Position numbers and translations under genes: made by a program
In this document: positions 1 to 11,541 of the stretch, one piece after another
Layout: each line of letters begins with the position of its first letter
How positions within the stretch are numbered: the stretch's first letter is position 1
DNA from: Jeotgalicoccus aerolatus
GTDB lineage: Bacteria; Bacillota; Bacilli; Staphylococcales; Salinicoccaceae
Length of the DNA stretch: 64,000 bases
Direction of reading: 5' to 3'
NCBI RefSeq assembly: GCF_014635205.1
Contig: NZ_BMCN01000003.1
Coordinates: 1 to 64,000, forward strand
The notes under the pieces: generated by a model
Databases searched by the model: none
Told to the model about the DNA's origin: nothing
Seen by the model: the letters and a program-made list of their open reading frames with translations, nothing else

Positions 1-60
1 AGCTCTCCAGCGCCGATGGTAGTTGGACTGACGTCCCGCAAGAGTAGGACGCTGCCAGGC
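1..60 (+). rRNA. rrf: 5S ribosomal RNA, 3' end (partial)
   Basis: The first 60 bases match the 3' part of a Gram-positive 5S rRNA: the GCGCCGATGGTAGT segment, then AAGAGTAGGACGCTGCCAGGC at the end. The 5' half lies outside the window, so this is the last gene of an rRNA operon entering from the left. A terminator follows 36 bases later. The 5S processing enzyme, RNase M5, is encoded at 9648-10205. Confidence 0.93.
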
Positions 61-96
61 TAACATATTCAATATATGGATGCGATGAGCCGCATT

Positions 97-124
97 GAGA
101 CCTTTTTCAGGTCTCTTTTTTTTG
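97..124 (+). terminator. rRNA operon terminator
   Basis: Stem GAGACC (97-102) pairs with GGTCTC (110-115) and is followed by a run of eight or more T. It sits just after the 5S rRNA. Confidence 0.85.
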
Positions 125-173
125 TTCTTTTTTATATAGTATAATAACGGTAAAGACTCATACGGAGGTACAT

Positions 174-1414
174 ATGTCTCTCATTATAAAGCTTAAAGAT
201 CTTGAACATAAGAAAGCAATCTCTATGCATGTTCCCGGTCATAAAAATAATACAATCGGTAATCTCTCCGATGTGATTTCTCCTGATTACGATTTAACTG
301 AAATACCTGGTCTGGATGATCTCCATGACCCTTTTGAAGTATTAAATGATTTAAATATTTATCTGGGAAAAAAGAAGGGCAGTTATTATGCCCAGGCAAT
401 GGTGAATGGGACAACTAACGGTATTATATGCAGTATTTACGCTTTCAGTGAGACGGTGTCACACTTTTATATTGTCGGTGAAGCACACAAATCTGTTTAT
501 CACGCTGTCTCTTTAGTGAATGGTACAAGTACTTTAATATCTGCAGATGAATTGTCTGAAGTGAGTCTCGAAAACAGCTGTGTCATTTTTACATCACCAT
601 CATACAGCGGTACTTTGATTAAAAATATAGAAGAAAAAATTGAGTTTATAAGGCAGCATAATGGTTTTACTATCGTTGATGCGGCACATGGTGCGCATTT
701 ATCGATTACTAAGAATTTTCCTGATTCACTTTTACTGTCAAATGCAGATGTTGTCATTGAGTCGTATCATAAAATGCTGCCGGCCTTAACCATGGCATCA
801 GTTTTATTTACTAGAAATGAAGATTTCCATCATCGTATTATGCATTACATTAACCAATTTGAGACTTCCAGTCCTTCCTATTTGGTTCTTGCTTCAATCG
901 AATACGCTCAGGAGTTCTATAATACATACGATGACCGGTTATTTTTTGGAAATAGAAGGATTCTTATGAATCATCTTAAAGTATGCGGTATCAGTGTACA
1001 GAAACAGGATGATCCGGCCAAGTTCATATTAAATGGAAGTAATGGTCCCTATGCACTTGAGAGAAGTTTTCGTGAGGCAGAGATATATTCGGAAATGGTA
1101 ACAGACGAGGGTGTACTTTGGTGCCTGCCGTTATGGCATGTTGGTGACCGTTATTTATTCGATGAATTACTAGAACGGCTGTCGAATTTAAAAGAAAGTT
1201 CGATTGAAGATAAAGGAAATATAGATGTTGGAATTCTAGAGGGCAAAGTGTGTATTGAAAATATTGTACCCTATCCGCCCGGAGTGCCGCTGGTACTGAA
1301 AGGCGATGTGATTAGCACGTCACATCTTAAAAGGATACAGCACTATCAAGTTAATCATGTTAAAATAGAGGGTATAGATTATAACATCAACTACTATATG
1401 AAGAGGGCAGAATT

Positions 1415-1418
<4 letters not shown>
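174..1418 (+). CDS. Orn/Lys/Arg decarboxylase family PLP enzyme
   Basis: A fold-type I pyridoxal-phosphate enzyme of the Orn/Lys/Arg decarboxylase family, as found just before tmk in staphylococci. The N-terminus has HVPGHK (residues 19-24) and the TEIPGLDDLHDP motif; SYHKMLP near residue 200 carries the expected PLP lysine. At 414 residues it is shorter than classical family members (about 450-490), and its C-terminal domain is compact, so the true substrate cannot be told. The start has a GGAGGT ribosome site five bases upstream and a TATAAT box at 140-145. It overlaps tmk by four bases (ATGA), which implies translational coupling. Family is clear; the reaction (arginine, lysine or other) is not. 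Confidence 0.85.
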
Positions 1419-2373
<955 letters not shown>

Positions 2374-2374
2374 G

Positions 2375-3280
2375 ATGAATAACAGCATTGTCCAAACACA
2401 ATTACTAAAAATCATCGAGAACAATAAGCTGAGTCATACTTATATGTTCGAAGGTGATGCAATAGAAACATTGCGGAAATACAGCATGTTTTTTGCACTG
2501 AACATTTTAGGGCACAGTACACGAAATGAGATGCTGCTGGAGTCCGGAAACCATCCGGACCTGTATCATTTGTCGACGGACGAGAATACGATTAAGAAAG
2601 AAGATATCGAACAGCTTGTCCGCCGGATGAACCAGAAACCGGTTGAATCTGACTACAAAGTGTATATAATCGAACAGTTTGAAAAACTGACTCCTCAAGC
2701 GGAGAACAGTATATTGAAATTTTTAGAAGAACCGCCTGAAAAAACGATAGCGATTCTATTGACGATTAATAAAAGCGGCATTTTGCCGACGATTCACTCC
2801 AGAAGCCAGCATATTCAAATCGCAGGTGAAGATGGAGACCGTGCGGCTTCGCTGTCTAATTTAAGCGAAGCTGAAACAGCAACTGTCAATGCACTGGCAC
2901 TGAATGCACATTACGTGAATGAAATGGCAGATAAATTCAGCGAAATGCGCAGAGAGGTAATGACTTTCTCTGCACGCTGGATACATAATCATCCGCTCGT
3001 CCTGATCGATGCTAAAAAGCTAGTAGACGTTTGTGATGACCGTAAAGATTATGAATTGGTATTGCAGCTGCTGTCCGGATTCATCCGTCAGGTGCTGCAC
3101 AAAACTATCGGTCTGGATGATTTTAAACCGTATGAAACAGTGATGCCGGAAGGTAATGATGTCAATGCAGTTAAGCTGACTCGCATGCTTGAAGAAATTC
3201 AAAAGGCGAACCGGTTTTTATCGTTTAATGTGAATCCGATGCTTGTTTTTGAAGGTATGGTCATAGGTGCGAAAGGTTGA
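2375..3280 (+). CDS. holB: DNA polymerase III subunit delta'
   Basis: Part of the clamp loader that places the sliding clamp on DNA. The 301-residue protein has the delta'-type features: SHTYMFEGD at the N-terminus in place of a working P-loop, YKVYIIEQFEKLTPQAENSILKFLEEPPE near residues 90-120 and the SRSQ sensor-1-like region. No ATP-binding Walker A is present, as usual for delta'. It starts one base after darA ends and is followed by ricT. Confidence 0.95.
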   Translation: MNNSIVQTQLLKIIENNKLSHTYMFEGDAIETLRKYSMFFALNILGHSTRNEMLLESGNHPDLYHLSTDENTIKKEDIEQLVRRMNQKPVESDYKVYIIEQFEKLTPQAENSILKFLEEPPEKTIAILLTINKSGILPTIHSRSQHIQIAGEDGDRAASLSNLSEAETATVNALALNAHYVNEMADKFSEMRREVMTFSARWIHNHPLVLIDAKKLVDVCDDRKDYELVLQLLSGFIRQVLHKTIGLDDFKPYETVMPEGNDVNAVKLTRMLEEIQKANRFLSFNVNPMLVFEGMVIGAKG

Positions 3281-3289
3281 TGAATAAAT

Positions 3290-4099
3290 ATGCTTAAAAT
3301 CATCAAGGTCACGCAACTTGATTATTATGATAACTTGTACATCACTTGCAGTGATGATTCTATAGAACGCAGCGATTACGTTGTTGGAGAAACAAAAAGA
3401 GGTCTTGAACTGCTGAATGTAGTGAAAGGGACTTATGAAATTCCAAAAGATAATATCGTTGAACCTGATGGTAAATTCCTTCGTCTGGCAACAGAAGAGG
3501 ATTTAATGAAGTTTAAAGCGAATGAAGAAAAAGCTGAAACAGCAATGGATTTTTGTAAAAAATCCATTAAAGAAGAAAAGCTTGAAATGAATTTAGTCAA
3601 TGCTAAATATACGCTGGATATGAAAAAGCTTATATTTAACTTTACTGCTGATGACAGAGTCGATTTTAGATCTTTAGTCAGAGTGCTGGCGACACGATTT
3701 AAAACACGTATTGAACTGCGTCAAATCGGCGTGAGAGACGAAGCGAAGTACTTAGGCGGAATTGGTCCTTGCGGCCGTGCGCACTGCTGTTCGACATTTT
3801 TAGGCGATTTCGTACCTGTCAGTATTCAAATGGCGAAAAATCAGGATTTATCGTTATCTCCGAGTAAAATTTCCGGAGCATGCGGCCGTCTGATGTGCTG
3901 TTTAAATTACGAAGATGAGTACTACGAAGAAGCACGCACAAAACTGCCGGATGTCGGTATGAAAGTCAAAACGCCTGCTGGTATCGGTAAAGTAATCGGT
4001 GTAAATATTTTAGACCTGGCGATCAGAGTAAAAGGTGCCGATGATTACATTGAAGAATACGGCGAAGAAGACATCGACAAATTAGAGGTTGTGAATTAA
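3290..4099 (+). CDS. ricT: PSP1-domain regulatory protein RicT (YaaT)
   Basis: Homologue of Bacillus subtilis RicT/YaaT, part of the RicA-RicF-RicT (Y-) complex that binds iron-sulfur clusters and directs RNase Y to maturation of certain mRNAs. The PSP1 domain shows the hallmark cysteines in GPCGRAHCCS (around residues 161-170) and GACGRLMCC (around 202-210). 269 residues is normal. Whether this organism also has RicA and RicF cannot be seen here. One-base overlap with yabA. Confidence 0.93.
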   Translation: MLKIIKVTQLDYYDNLYITCSDDSIERSDYVVGETKRGLELLNVVKGTYEIPKDNIVEPDGKFLRLATEEDLMKFKANEEKAETAMDFCKKSIKEEKLEMNLVNAKYTLDMKKLIFNFTADDRVDFRSLVRVLATRFKTRIELRQIGVRDEAKYLGGIGPCGRAHCCSTFLGDFVPVSIQMAKNQDLSLSPSKISGACGRLMCCLNYEDEYYEEARTKLPDVGMKVKTPAGIGKVIGVNILDLAIRVKGADDYIEEYGEEDIDKLEVVN

Positions 4100-4410
4100 T
4101 GGACCGGGAAAAACTTTTTCTCCATATTCAGCAGCTCGAACGCAATATTAAGATGATGGATAGCGAAGTGCAGACGCTGAAAGAACTTACCGTTAAGCTG
4201 GTCGAGGAAAACGTCAGCCTGGAACTTGAGAAAGAAAACTATGAGCAGCTTTTAAATGATAAAGAGACGACAGATTCTCCATTTAAAGAGAACTCGTTGA
4301 AAAGTTTATACGATGAGGGCTTTCATGTATGCAGTATTCATTTTGGCACACACAGGCACGGTGACGACTGTCTGTTCTGCCAGGCATTTTTTAATGAAAG
4401 GCAAAGTTAA
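4099..4410 (+). CDS. yabA: Replication initiation control protein YabA
   Basis: Restrains over-initiation of replication by bridging DnaA and the DnaN clamp. The N-terminal two thirds is coiled coil (heptads from residue 1 to about 60), and the C-terminus holds a zinc cluster, H-x-G-T-H-x-H-x3-DCLFC, close to residue 80-97. 103 residues is slightly below the Bacillus length. Its stop codon lies inside the stem of a terminator hairpin. Confidence 0.92.
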   Translation: MDREKLFLHIQQLERNIKMMDSEVQTLKELTVKLVEENVSLELEKENYEQLLNDKETTDSPFKENSLKSLYDEGFHVCSIHFGTHRHGDDCLFCQAFFNERQS

Positions 4411-4436
4411 AGCAGCGCTCAGCTGCTTTTCTTTTT
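4409..4436 (+). terminator. Terminator after yabA
   Basis: AAAGCAGC (4409-4416) pairs with GCTGCTTT (4422-4429), followed by TTTTCTTTTT. The stem takes in the yabA stop codon and the T tract runs into the trmN6 ribosome site, so some read-through into trmN6 is likely. Confidence 0.7.
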
Positions 4437-4448
4437 GGAGTGAAATCA

Positions 4449-5189
4449 ATGTTAGAACCCCATGAAAGAATAGATGAATTATTCAGGGAAAATATGAGGA
4501 TTATACAAAGCAGCGAAACTTTTTCATTTTCAGTCGATGCACTTCTGCTGGCTGATTTCGTTAAAGTTAATAAAAGGGATAAAAGAATTATGGATCTATG
4601 CAGCGGCAACGGTATTATTCCATTGCTGCTTTCACATCGTGTGACTCAGCCGATCGATGCGGTTGAACTTCAAGAAAGACTCGTCGATATGGCAGAGCGG
4701 AGTATTCAAATGAACAATAAGTCAGAGCAGATTACGATGTTCAATATGGATATCAAATCTTTAAAAGAATCTATGCAGCATTCTTCTTATGATGTGATTA
4801 CTGTTAATCCGCCGTATTTTACAAATAACCAGCCTATAAAAGATAAAGGACCGATGAGTATCGCACGGCATGAACTGCATATCGATTTAAAAGGTATTAT
4901 TGAAGCGTGCCGTTATCTGATTACTAATAAGGGCAGACTGTATATGGTTCACCGTGCCGAGCGGAGCAGTGAAGTATTTACTGAACTGCACAATCACGGT
5001 TTTAGAGTCAGAAGAGCCCAGTATGTGTATAATGACAGCAGCAGTAAGACGGCGATGTTTATCGTTTTAGAAGCGATTTTTAATTCGAATGCCTATGTCG
5101 ATATTTTGCCGCCATTTTATATATATAATACCGATCAGACGTATTCAGAAGGCATGCTTGAGGTGTATTTTGGCAATGACAGAAAATAA
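4449..5189 (+). CDS. trmN6: tRNA1(Val) adenine-N6 methyltransferase TrmN6-like (YabB)
   Basis: SAM-dependent N6-adenine methyltransferase of the YabB/TrmN6 family, which modifies A37 of tRNA-Val. The SAM site is DLCSGNGIIPLLLS (about residues 49-62) and the catalytic NPPYF motif, typical of N6-adenine enzymes, is near residue 122. The ATG at 4449 is preferred: GGAG sits eight bases upstream, while the in-frame GTG at 4440 overlaps that ribosome site. Overlaps the next gene by 14 bases. Confidence 0.9.
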   Translation: MLEPHERIDELFRENMRIIQSSETFSFSVDALLLADFVKVNKRDKRIMDLCSGNGIIPLLLSHRVTQPIDAVELQERLVDMAERSIQMNNKSEQITMFNMDIKSLKESMQHSSYDVITVNPPYFTNNQPIKDKGPMSIARHELHIDLKGIIEACRYLITNKGRLYMVHRAERSSEVFTELHNHGFRVRRAQYVYNDSSSKTAMFIVLEAIFNSNAYVDILPPFYIYNTDQTYSEGMLEVYFGNDRK

Positions 5190-5430
5190 AAAGCATTACG
5201 TTTACATACTTGAGTGCAATGATGATACTTTGTATACAGGCTATACGAACGATATCGACAGCCGTGTGACGACGCATAACAAAGGTGCAGGTGCGAAATA
5301 TACCCGCGGCAGATTGCCTGTCACTTTGCGCTATGTTGAAGTGTTTGAATCAAAAGGTGATGCTTTAAAACGCGAATATGCAATAAAGCAGCTGACTAAA
5401 CAACAGAAATTATCGTTAATAGGAGGATAA
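5176..5430 (+). CDS. yazA: GIY-YIG domain protein (YazA/UPF0213)
   Basis: Small one-domain GIY-YIG family protein of 84 residues. YVYILECNDDTLYTGYT carries the two tyrosine motifs, the RVTTHNKGAGAKYT segment follows, and the EYAIKQLTKQQK helix ends the domain. The in-frame reading extends 29 codons upstream into trmN6, but the family begins near MTENKKHYVY, so the ATG at 5176 was chosen. The nuclease activity and cellular role of this family are unclear. Confidence 0.9.
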   Translation: MTENKKHYVYILECNDDTLYTGYTNDIDSRVTTHNKGAGAKYTRGRLPVTLRYVEVFESKGDALKREYAIKQLTKQQKLSLIGG

Positions 5431-5432
5431 TC

Positions 5433-6245
5433 ATGTTATATATTACCGGCACACCAATCGGAAATCTGGAAGATATGTCATATCGTGCAGTCAGAATTTT
5501 GCAGGAGGCTGATTCGATTCTTTGTGAAGATACACGGGTAACCCGTAAATTAATGACGCATTTTGAAATTGATACGCCGCTTAAAAGCTATCATGATTTT
5601 AACAAAGAAGAAGTCACCGAATCGCTTATAGAAGATATGAAACATGGTAAAACATATGCCCTGGTAACGGACGCAGGCATGCCGGTAATTTCCGATCCGG
5701 GCTTTGAACTTGTCAGCCGCATGCAGGATGAAGGGCTGCCATACAGCGTTATCCCGGCAGCATCTGCCTTTACTATGGCGCTTGTAGCGAGCGGTATTGC
5801 CAGTTATGAGTTTACCTATTTTGGATTTTTACCGAAAAGTTCATCTAAGCGCAGTGAAAAACTGTCTGAAATTATGCACCATCAATTCACATCAGTATTA
5901 TATGAATCTCCGCACAGAATTAAAAACCTGCTGACGGAAATAAATAAAATCGACAGCGGCAGAATTGTCAGTATTTCAAGAGAAATTACAAAGAAATTTG
6001 AACAGCATGTCAGAGGTGCCGCTGCAGAATTATTATCTAAACTGGATGATGAAATTCCGCTTAAAGGGGAATTTGTCGTAGTGATAGATAAGTATGAAGA
6101 GAGTGAAACAGAATTTACAGGCCAGCCGAAAGATCATGTCACCAGTCTGGTTGAAGAGGGAATGCGTCCAAAAGACGCGATAAAACTCGTTGCAGAACTG
6201 AGAGGTTTGAAGAAGCAGGAAGTGTACGACGAATTTCATAAATAA
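5433..6245 (+). CDS. rsmI: 16S rRNA C1402 ribose 2'-O-methyltransferase
   Basis: RsmI (YraL) methylates the 2'-OH of C1402 in 16S rRNA, tuning decoding. The tetrapyrrole-methylase-type fold is seen in ITGTPIGNLEDMSYRA (residues 3-18), CEDTRVTRKLM, and LVTDAGMPVISDPG (about 74-87). 270 residues is a usual length. Strong AGGAGGA ribosome site. The gene is two bases after yazA and shares a hairpin with the convergent abrB. Confidence 0.95.
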   Translation: MLYITGTPIGNLEDMSYRAVRILQEADSILCEDTRVTRKLMTHFEIDTPLKSYHDFNKEEVTESLIEDMKHGKTYALVTDAGMPVISDPGFELVSRMQDEGLPYSVIPAASAFTMALVASGIASYEFTYFGFLPKSSSKRSEKLSEIMHHQFTSVLYESPHRIKNLLTEINKIDSGRIVSISREITKKFEQHVRGAAAELLSKLDDEIPLKGEFVVVIDKYEESETEFTGQPKDHVTSLVEEGMRPKDAIKLVAELRGLKKQEVYDEFHK

Positions 6246-6246
6246 A

Positions 6247-6271
6247 AAGCCGTGAATAATATTCACGGCTT
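6247..6271 (-). terminator. Terminator shared by rsmI and abrB
   Basis: Perfect 11-bp stem AAGCCGTGAAT/ATTCACGGCTT with an AAT loop. Read on the minus strand it is followed by TTTTTATT, so it fits as the abrB terminator; the plus-strand T tract is weak. Confidence 0.8.
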
Positions 6272-6282
6272 GCTCTATCATC

Positions 6283-6561
6283 TTATTTATTTAATTTTTT
6301 CTGGATTTCCTCAATAAGCTGATCTGCGCCTTCTTTACTCAGCACAATTTTGCCGTCAGCAAGAGTCATGTTGTCATCAGACACATCGCCTGTTACAGCA
6401 CAAGTCATACGCGGCTGGTATTTTTTCAAAATAATTTTATCATCATCTGTAAAAATTTCTAGTGCATCTTTGACTTCAATATCGAGTACGCGACGCAGTT
6501 CAATTGGAATAACAACGCGTCCAAGCTCATCGACTTTACGCACAATTCCAGTAGATTTCAT
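6283..6561 (-). CDS. abrB: AbrB-type transition-state regulator
   Basis: DNA-binding protein of the AbrB family. MKSTGIVRKVDELGRVVIPI at the N-terminus is the swapped-hairpin DNA-binding domain, and the 92-residue length and TCAVTGDVSDDNMTLADGKI segment match Bacillus AbrB closely. In Bacillus it represses post-exponential genes. The rsmI-abrB-metG arrangement is that of Bacillus. AGGAGGAATT precedes the start. It is divergent from metG. No spo0A or spo genes are visible here, so its regulon is unknown. Confidence 0.93.
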   Translation of the reverse strand: MKSTGIVRKVDELGRVVIPIELRRVLDIEVKDALEIFTDDDKIILKKYQPRMTCAVTGDVSDDNMTLADGKIVLSKEGADQLIEEIQKKLNK

Positions 6562-6689
6562 TAGTAATTCCTCCTACATAGTTAAGCAAAATATAATAGT
6601 TTGTATCCAAAACATATGATATATTTCAGCCGAATATAAGACAATGTTCCTCCAGAAAGACTGTGGAAATTGGATATTCATGACTATAG

Positions 6690-8750
<2,061 letters not shown>

Positions 8751-8766
8751 AACGAGGAGTGATTAT

Positions 8767-9531
8767 ATGCTGATCGATACGCATGTTCATTTGAACGCAC
8801 ACCAATATGATGAAGATCTTGAAGAAGTTATCAGCCGTGCGCGTGACAACGGAATTGAGAAAATGGTGGTCATCGGCTGTGATCGTCCTTCGATTGAACG
8901 CACGATGGAACTCATCGAAGAATACGATGATATATACGGTGTTATCGGCTGGCATCCTGTCGATGCAATCGACTGCACCGATGCAGATCTTGACTGGATC
9001 GAAGATTTATCCAAGCATGAAAAAATTGTAGGCATTGGTGAAACAGGTCTGGATTATCATTGGGACAAGTCGCCTAAGGATATTCAAAAAGAGCTCTTTC
9101 GTAAACAATTAGCTTTGGCTAAGCGGGTAAACCTGCCTATTATTATTCATAACCGTGAATCAACGGCGGATTGTGTAGAAATCTTAAAAGAAGAAAATGC
9201 GCAGGATATCGGCGGAATTATGCATGCCTTCAGTGCAGATGAGCAAACAGCGGATGATATTATTGCGATGAACTTTTATGTGTCGCTTGGAGGGCCTGTG
9301 ACTTTTAAAAATGCACAGCTGCCAAAAGACATCGCCGTTCATGTACCGCTCGACCGTCTGCTTGTAGAAACGGATGCGCCTTATTTAACACCGCATCCAT
9401 ATCGCGGTAAACGCAATGAACCTGCACATGTGAAGCTCGTTGCAGAGAAAATTGCTGAACTGCGCGGTATGACATACGAAGACCTTGCCCAGGCAACGAC
9501 AGAGAACGCTAAAAGATTATATAGCATCTAA
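8767..9531 (+). CDS. tatD: TatD family metal-dependent DNase
   Basis: TIM-barrel hydrolase of the TatD/YabD family, a metal-dependent DNase. Metal ligands are visible: DTHVHL at residues 4-9, GETGLDYHWD near 92, IIHNRES near 126, and the ETDAPYLTPHP motif near 201. It follows metG by 16 bases and probably shares its transcript; in Bacillus yabD has the same place. Confidence 0.93.
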   Translation: MLIDTHVHLNAHQYDEDLEEVISRARDNGIEKMVVIGCDRPSIERTMELIEEYDDIYGVIGWHPVDAIDCTDADLDWIEDLSKHEKIVGIGETGLDYHWDKSPKDIQKELFRKQLALAKRVNLPIIIHNRESTADCVEILKEENAQDIGGIMHAFSADEQTADDIIAMNFYVSLGGPVTFKNAQLPKDIAVHVPLDRLLVETDAPYLTPHPYRGKRNEPAHVKLVAEKIAELRGMTYEDLAQATTENAKRLYSI

Positions 9532-9535
9532 AATG

Positions 9536-9584
9536 AAAGTGTTTCACTTTGACTTTGGTTGAAGTGGAACACTTTTTTGTTTTG
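9536..9584 (+). terminator. Terminator after tatD
   Basis: A 14-bp stem, AAAGTGTTTCACTT (9536-9549) with AAGTGGAACACTTT (9562-9575), one G-U pair, followed by TTTTTTGTTTT. Confidence 0.9.
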
Positions 9585-9647
9585 CAGGAAGCGGTACAAG
9601 ATAAAAATATGGTATGATACTAAGCGAAGTATAAGAGGTGAGCACGA

Positions 9648-10205
9648 ATGGAAAAACCCGTTATAAAAGAAGTGGTAATCGTTGAAGGCAGAGATGATAC
9701 ACGCCGTTTAAAAGAAGCGGTCATCTGCGAAACGATTGAAACAAACGGTTCAGCAATTAATGAGCGGACACTGTCAGAAATTGAAGTGGCGCTAAAGACG
9801 CGCGGCGCAATAATTTTTACAGATCCAGATTTTCCGGGTCATAAAATAAGAAATACAATTATCGAACGGTTTCCAAATATAAAAGAAGCATTTTTGCCAA
9901 AGTCAAAAGCACTTGGCCATAATAGTGTCGGTATAGAACATGCACGGCTAGATGATATCAGAGAAGCACTAAAAAATTGTCAGATCAGCAGGGTGCATGA
10001 AGAGGAATTGATCACAATTCAGGATATGCAGTATTTAGGTTTATCTGGCAATACTGAGGCAAAAGAACGACGTGAGTATTTAACTGAACGTCTGAATATC
10101 GGATATGCCAATGCAACGCAGCTGCGTAAAAAATTAAACCGTTACAGTATCTCACCGATAGAAATTAAAGAAATATTAAATGAGCTGGATGTGAAAAAGC
10201 AATGA
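9648..10205 (+). CDS. rnmV: Ribonuclease M5
   Basis: Cuts the 5S rRNA precursor to give the mature ends. A Toprim domain opens the protein ([16 protein letters not shown], residues 9-24; [12 protein letters not shown] near 57), and the 185-residue length is typical. A TATGAT box lies at 9613-9618. It overlaps rsmA by four bases, the standard rnmV-rsmA arrangement. Confidence 0.95.
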   Translation: MEKPVIKEVVIVEGRDDTRRLKEAVICETIETNGSAINERTLSEIEVALKTRGAIIFTDPDFPGHKIRNTIIERFPNIKEAFLPKSKALGHNSVGIEHARLDDIREALKNCQISRVHEEELITIQDMQYLGLSGNTEAKERREYLTERLNIGYANATQLRKKLNRYSISPIEIKEILNELDVKKQ

Positions 10206-11086
10206 AACATATCTCTACAGTAGGCCGTACTAAAGAAATATTGGAATCTCATAAGTTTACCTTTAAAAAGAGCCTGGGGCAGAACTTTTTAATCGACTCG
10301 AACGTCATTAAAGAAGTCATTAATAAAGCGAATATTGATCAGACAACAGGTGTCATTGAGGTGGGTCCCGGTATTGGATCTTTGACCGAACATCTTGCAA
10401 TTCATGCTAAAAAAGTGGTTGCATTTGAAATTGATCAGCGGCTGATTCCTGTACTTGACGATACGCTCAGTCCTTATGACAACGTTACTGTGATTAACGA
10501 AGACATTCTCGAAGCGGATGTACCAGCTTATATAGAAGAATTGTTAGGTGATTGCGATGACATCGTTGTCGTCGCTAATTTACCTTATTATATTACGACG
10601 CCGATACTGATGAATTTCCTCACTGCGCGCTTGCCAATATCAAGATATTACGTCATGATGCAAAAAGAAGTGGGAGAGCGTATCAGTGCATCGCCGAATT
10701 CAAAAGCATACGGGTCTTTATCGATTGCAATTGATTATTACACAGAAGCGAAAACGGTTCAGCAGGTGCCTAAAACGGTATTCATGCCGCCGCCGAATGT
10801 CGATTCAATCATTGTAGAGTTGAAAACCCGCGCGGAGAAGAAAGTTGATATCGATGATGAAGATACCTTCTTCAAATTAACGAGAGGTGCCTTTTTACAT
10901 CGCAGGAAAACTATTTTAAATAATTACCAGACGCTGTTTGAGAATGGTAAAAAACGAAAAGATGAAATTAGAGCTCTATTTGATGATGCCGGCATTGATC
11001 CTGTACGCCGCGGTGAAAGTTTAGCGCTTGAAGACTATAAGAAAATTTACGATGCTTTCAAGAAAAGTGACTTAGATTTCGCTTAA
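10202..11086 (+). CDS. rsmA: 16S rRNA dimethyladenosine transferase
   Basis: KsgA/RsmA dimethylates A1518 and A1519 at the 3' end of 16S rRNA, a late check on small-subunit assembly. SAM-binding motif [13 protein letters not shown] (about residues 55-67), FEID motif II, and catalytic [10 protein letters not shown] (about 128-137) are all present. 294 residues. Translationally coupled to rnmV. Confidence 0.97.
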   Translation: MKHISTVGRTKEILESHKFTFKKSLGQNFLIDSNVIKEVINKANIDQTTGVIEVGPGIGSLTEHLAIHAKKVVAFEIDQRLIPVLDDTLSPYDNVTVINEDILEADVPAYIEELLGDCDDIVVVANLPYYITTPILMNFLTARLPISRYYVMMQKEVGERISASPNSKAYGSLSIAIDYYTEAKTVQQVPKTVFMPPPNVDSIIVELKTRAEKKVDIDDEDTFFKLTRGAFLHRRKTILNNYQTLFENGKKRKDEIRALFDDAGIDPVRRGESLALEDYKKIYDAFKKSDLDFA

Positions 11087-11110
11087 ATTTTTTCTGAAAT
11101 TGGCGGATTT

Positions 11111-11139
11111 TTGACAGAATTATGTAAACTTGCTATAAT
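11111..11139 (+). promoter_or_regulatory. veg promoter
   Basis: Perfect consensus: TTGACA (11111-11116), 17 bases, TATAAT (11134-11139). The veg promoter of Bacillus is likewise among the strongest known. Confidence 0.92.
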
Positions 11140-11161
11140 AGACTTAGTGAGGTGGGGTATA

Positions 11162-11428
11162 ATGCCAAAAACATTAATCGACATCAAAAAGATTCTTGAT
11201 TGTCAGTTAGGAAATCCATGTGTACTTCGTGCAAACGGAGGCCGCAAGAAGTTGATTGAAAGAAAAGGTATTTTAAGAGAAACTTATCCATCGATTTTCG
11301 TAGTTGAACTAGATCAAGACGAACATAGTTTTGAGCGTGTATCTTATACATACACAGACGTGCTGACATCAAATGTAGAAGTTACTTTCTATAACGACGA
11401 TTTTACAGAAGAATTTTTAATTCAATAA
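11162..11428 (+). CDS. veg: Veg protein
   Basis: Short conserved protein (88 residues) of the Veg family; in Bacillus it stimulates biofilm genes, by a mechanism not fully settled. It begins [17 protein letters not shown] and has the conserved [14 protein letters not shown] segment. The start at 11162 follows GAGGTGGGG; the longer in-frame reading from 11111 would begin inside the -35 box and is rejected. It is monocistronic, flanked by its own promoter and terminator. Confidence 0.94.
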   Translation: MPKTLIDIKKILDCQLGNPCVLRANGGRKKLIERKGILRETYPSIFVVELDQDEHSFERVSYTYTDVLTSNVEVTFYNDDFTEEFLIQ

Positions 11429-11437
11429 CATATTCAT

Positions 11438-11466
11438 AAAACCATCCGAAAGGATGGTTTTTTTAT
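11438..11466 (+). terminator. veg terminator
   Basis: AAAACCATCC/GGATGGTTTT stem closed by a GAAA tetraloop, then TTTTATTTT. Confidence 0.92.
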
Positions 11467-11541
11467 TTTGTGAGCGGATGTTGGGCAAGCACATTTAAAA
11501 CCATATATTATTAGAAATATATATAATATGGAGTGTGAATA

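Noticed and set aside
5089-5175. N-terminal extension of the GIY-YIG protein
   Set aside because: The extra 29 codons overlap trmN6 in another frame, and the family starts at the ATG at 5176.
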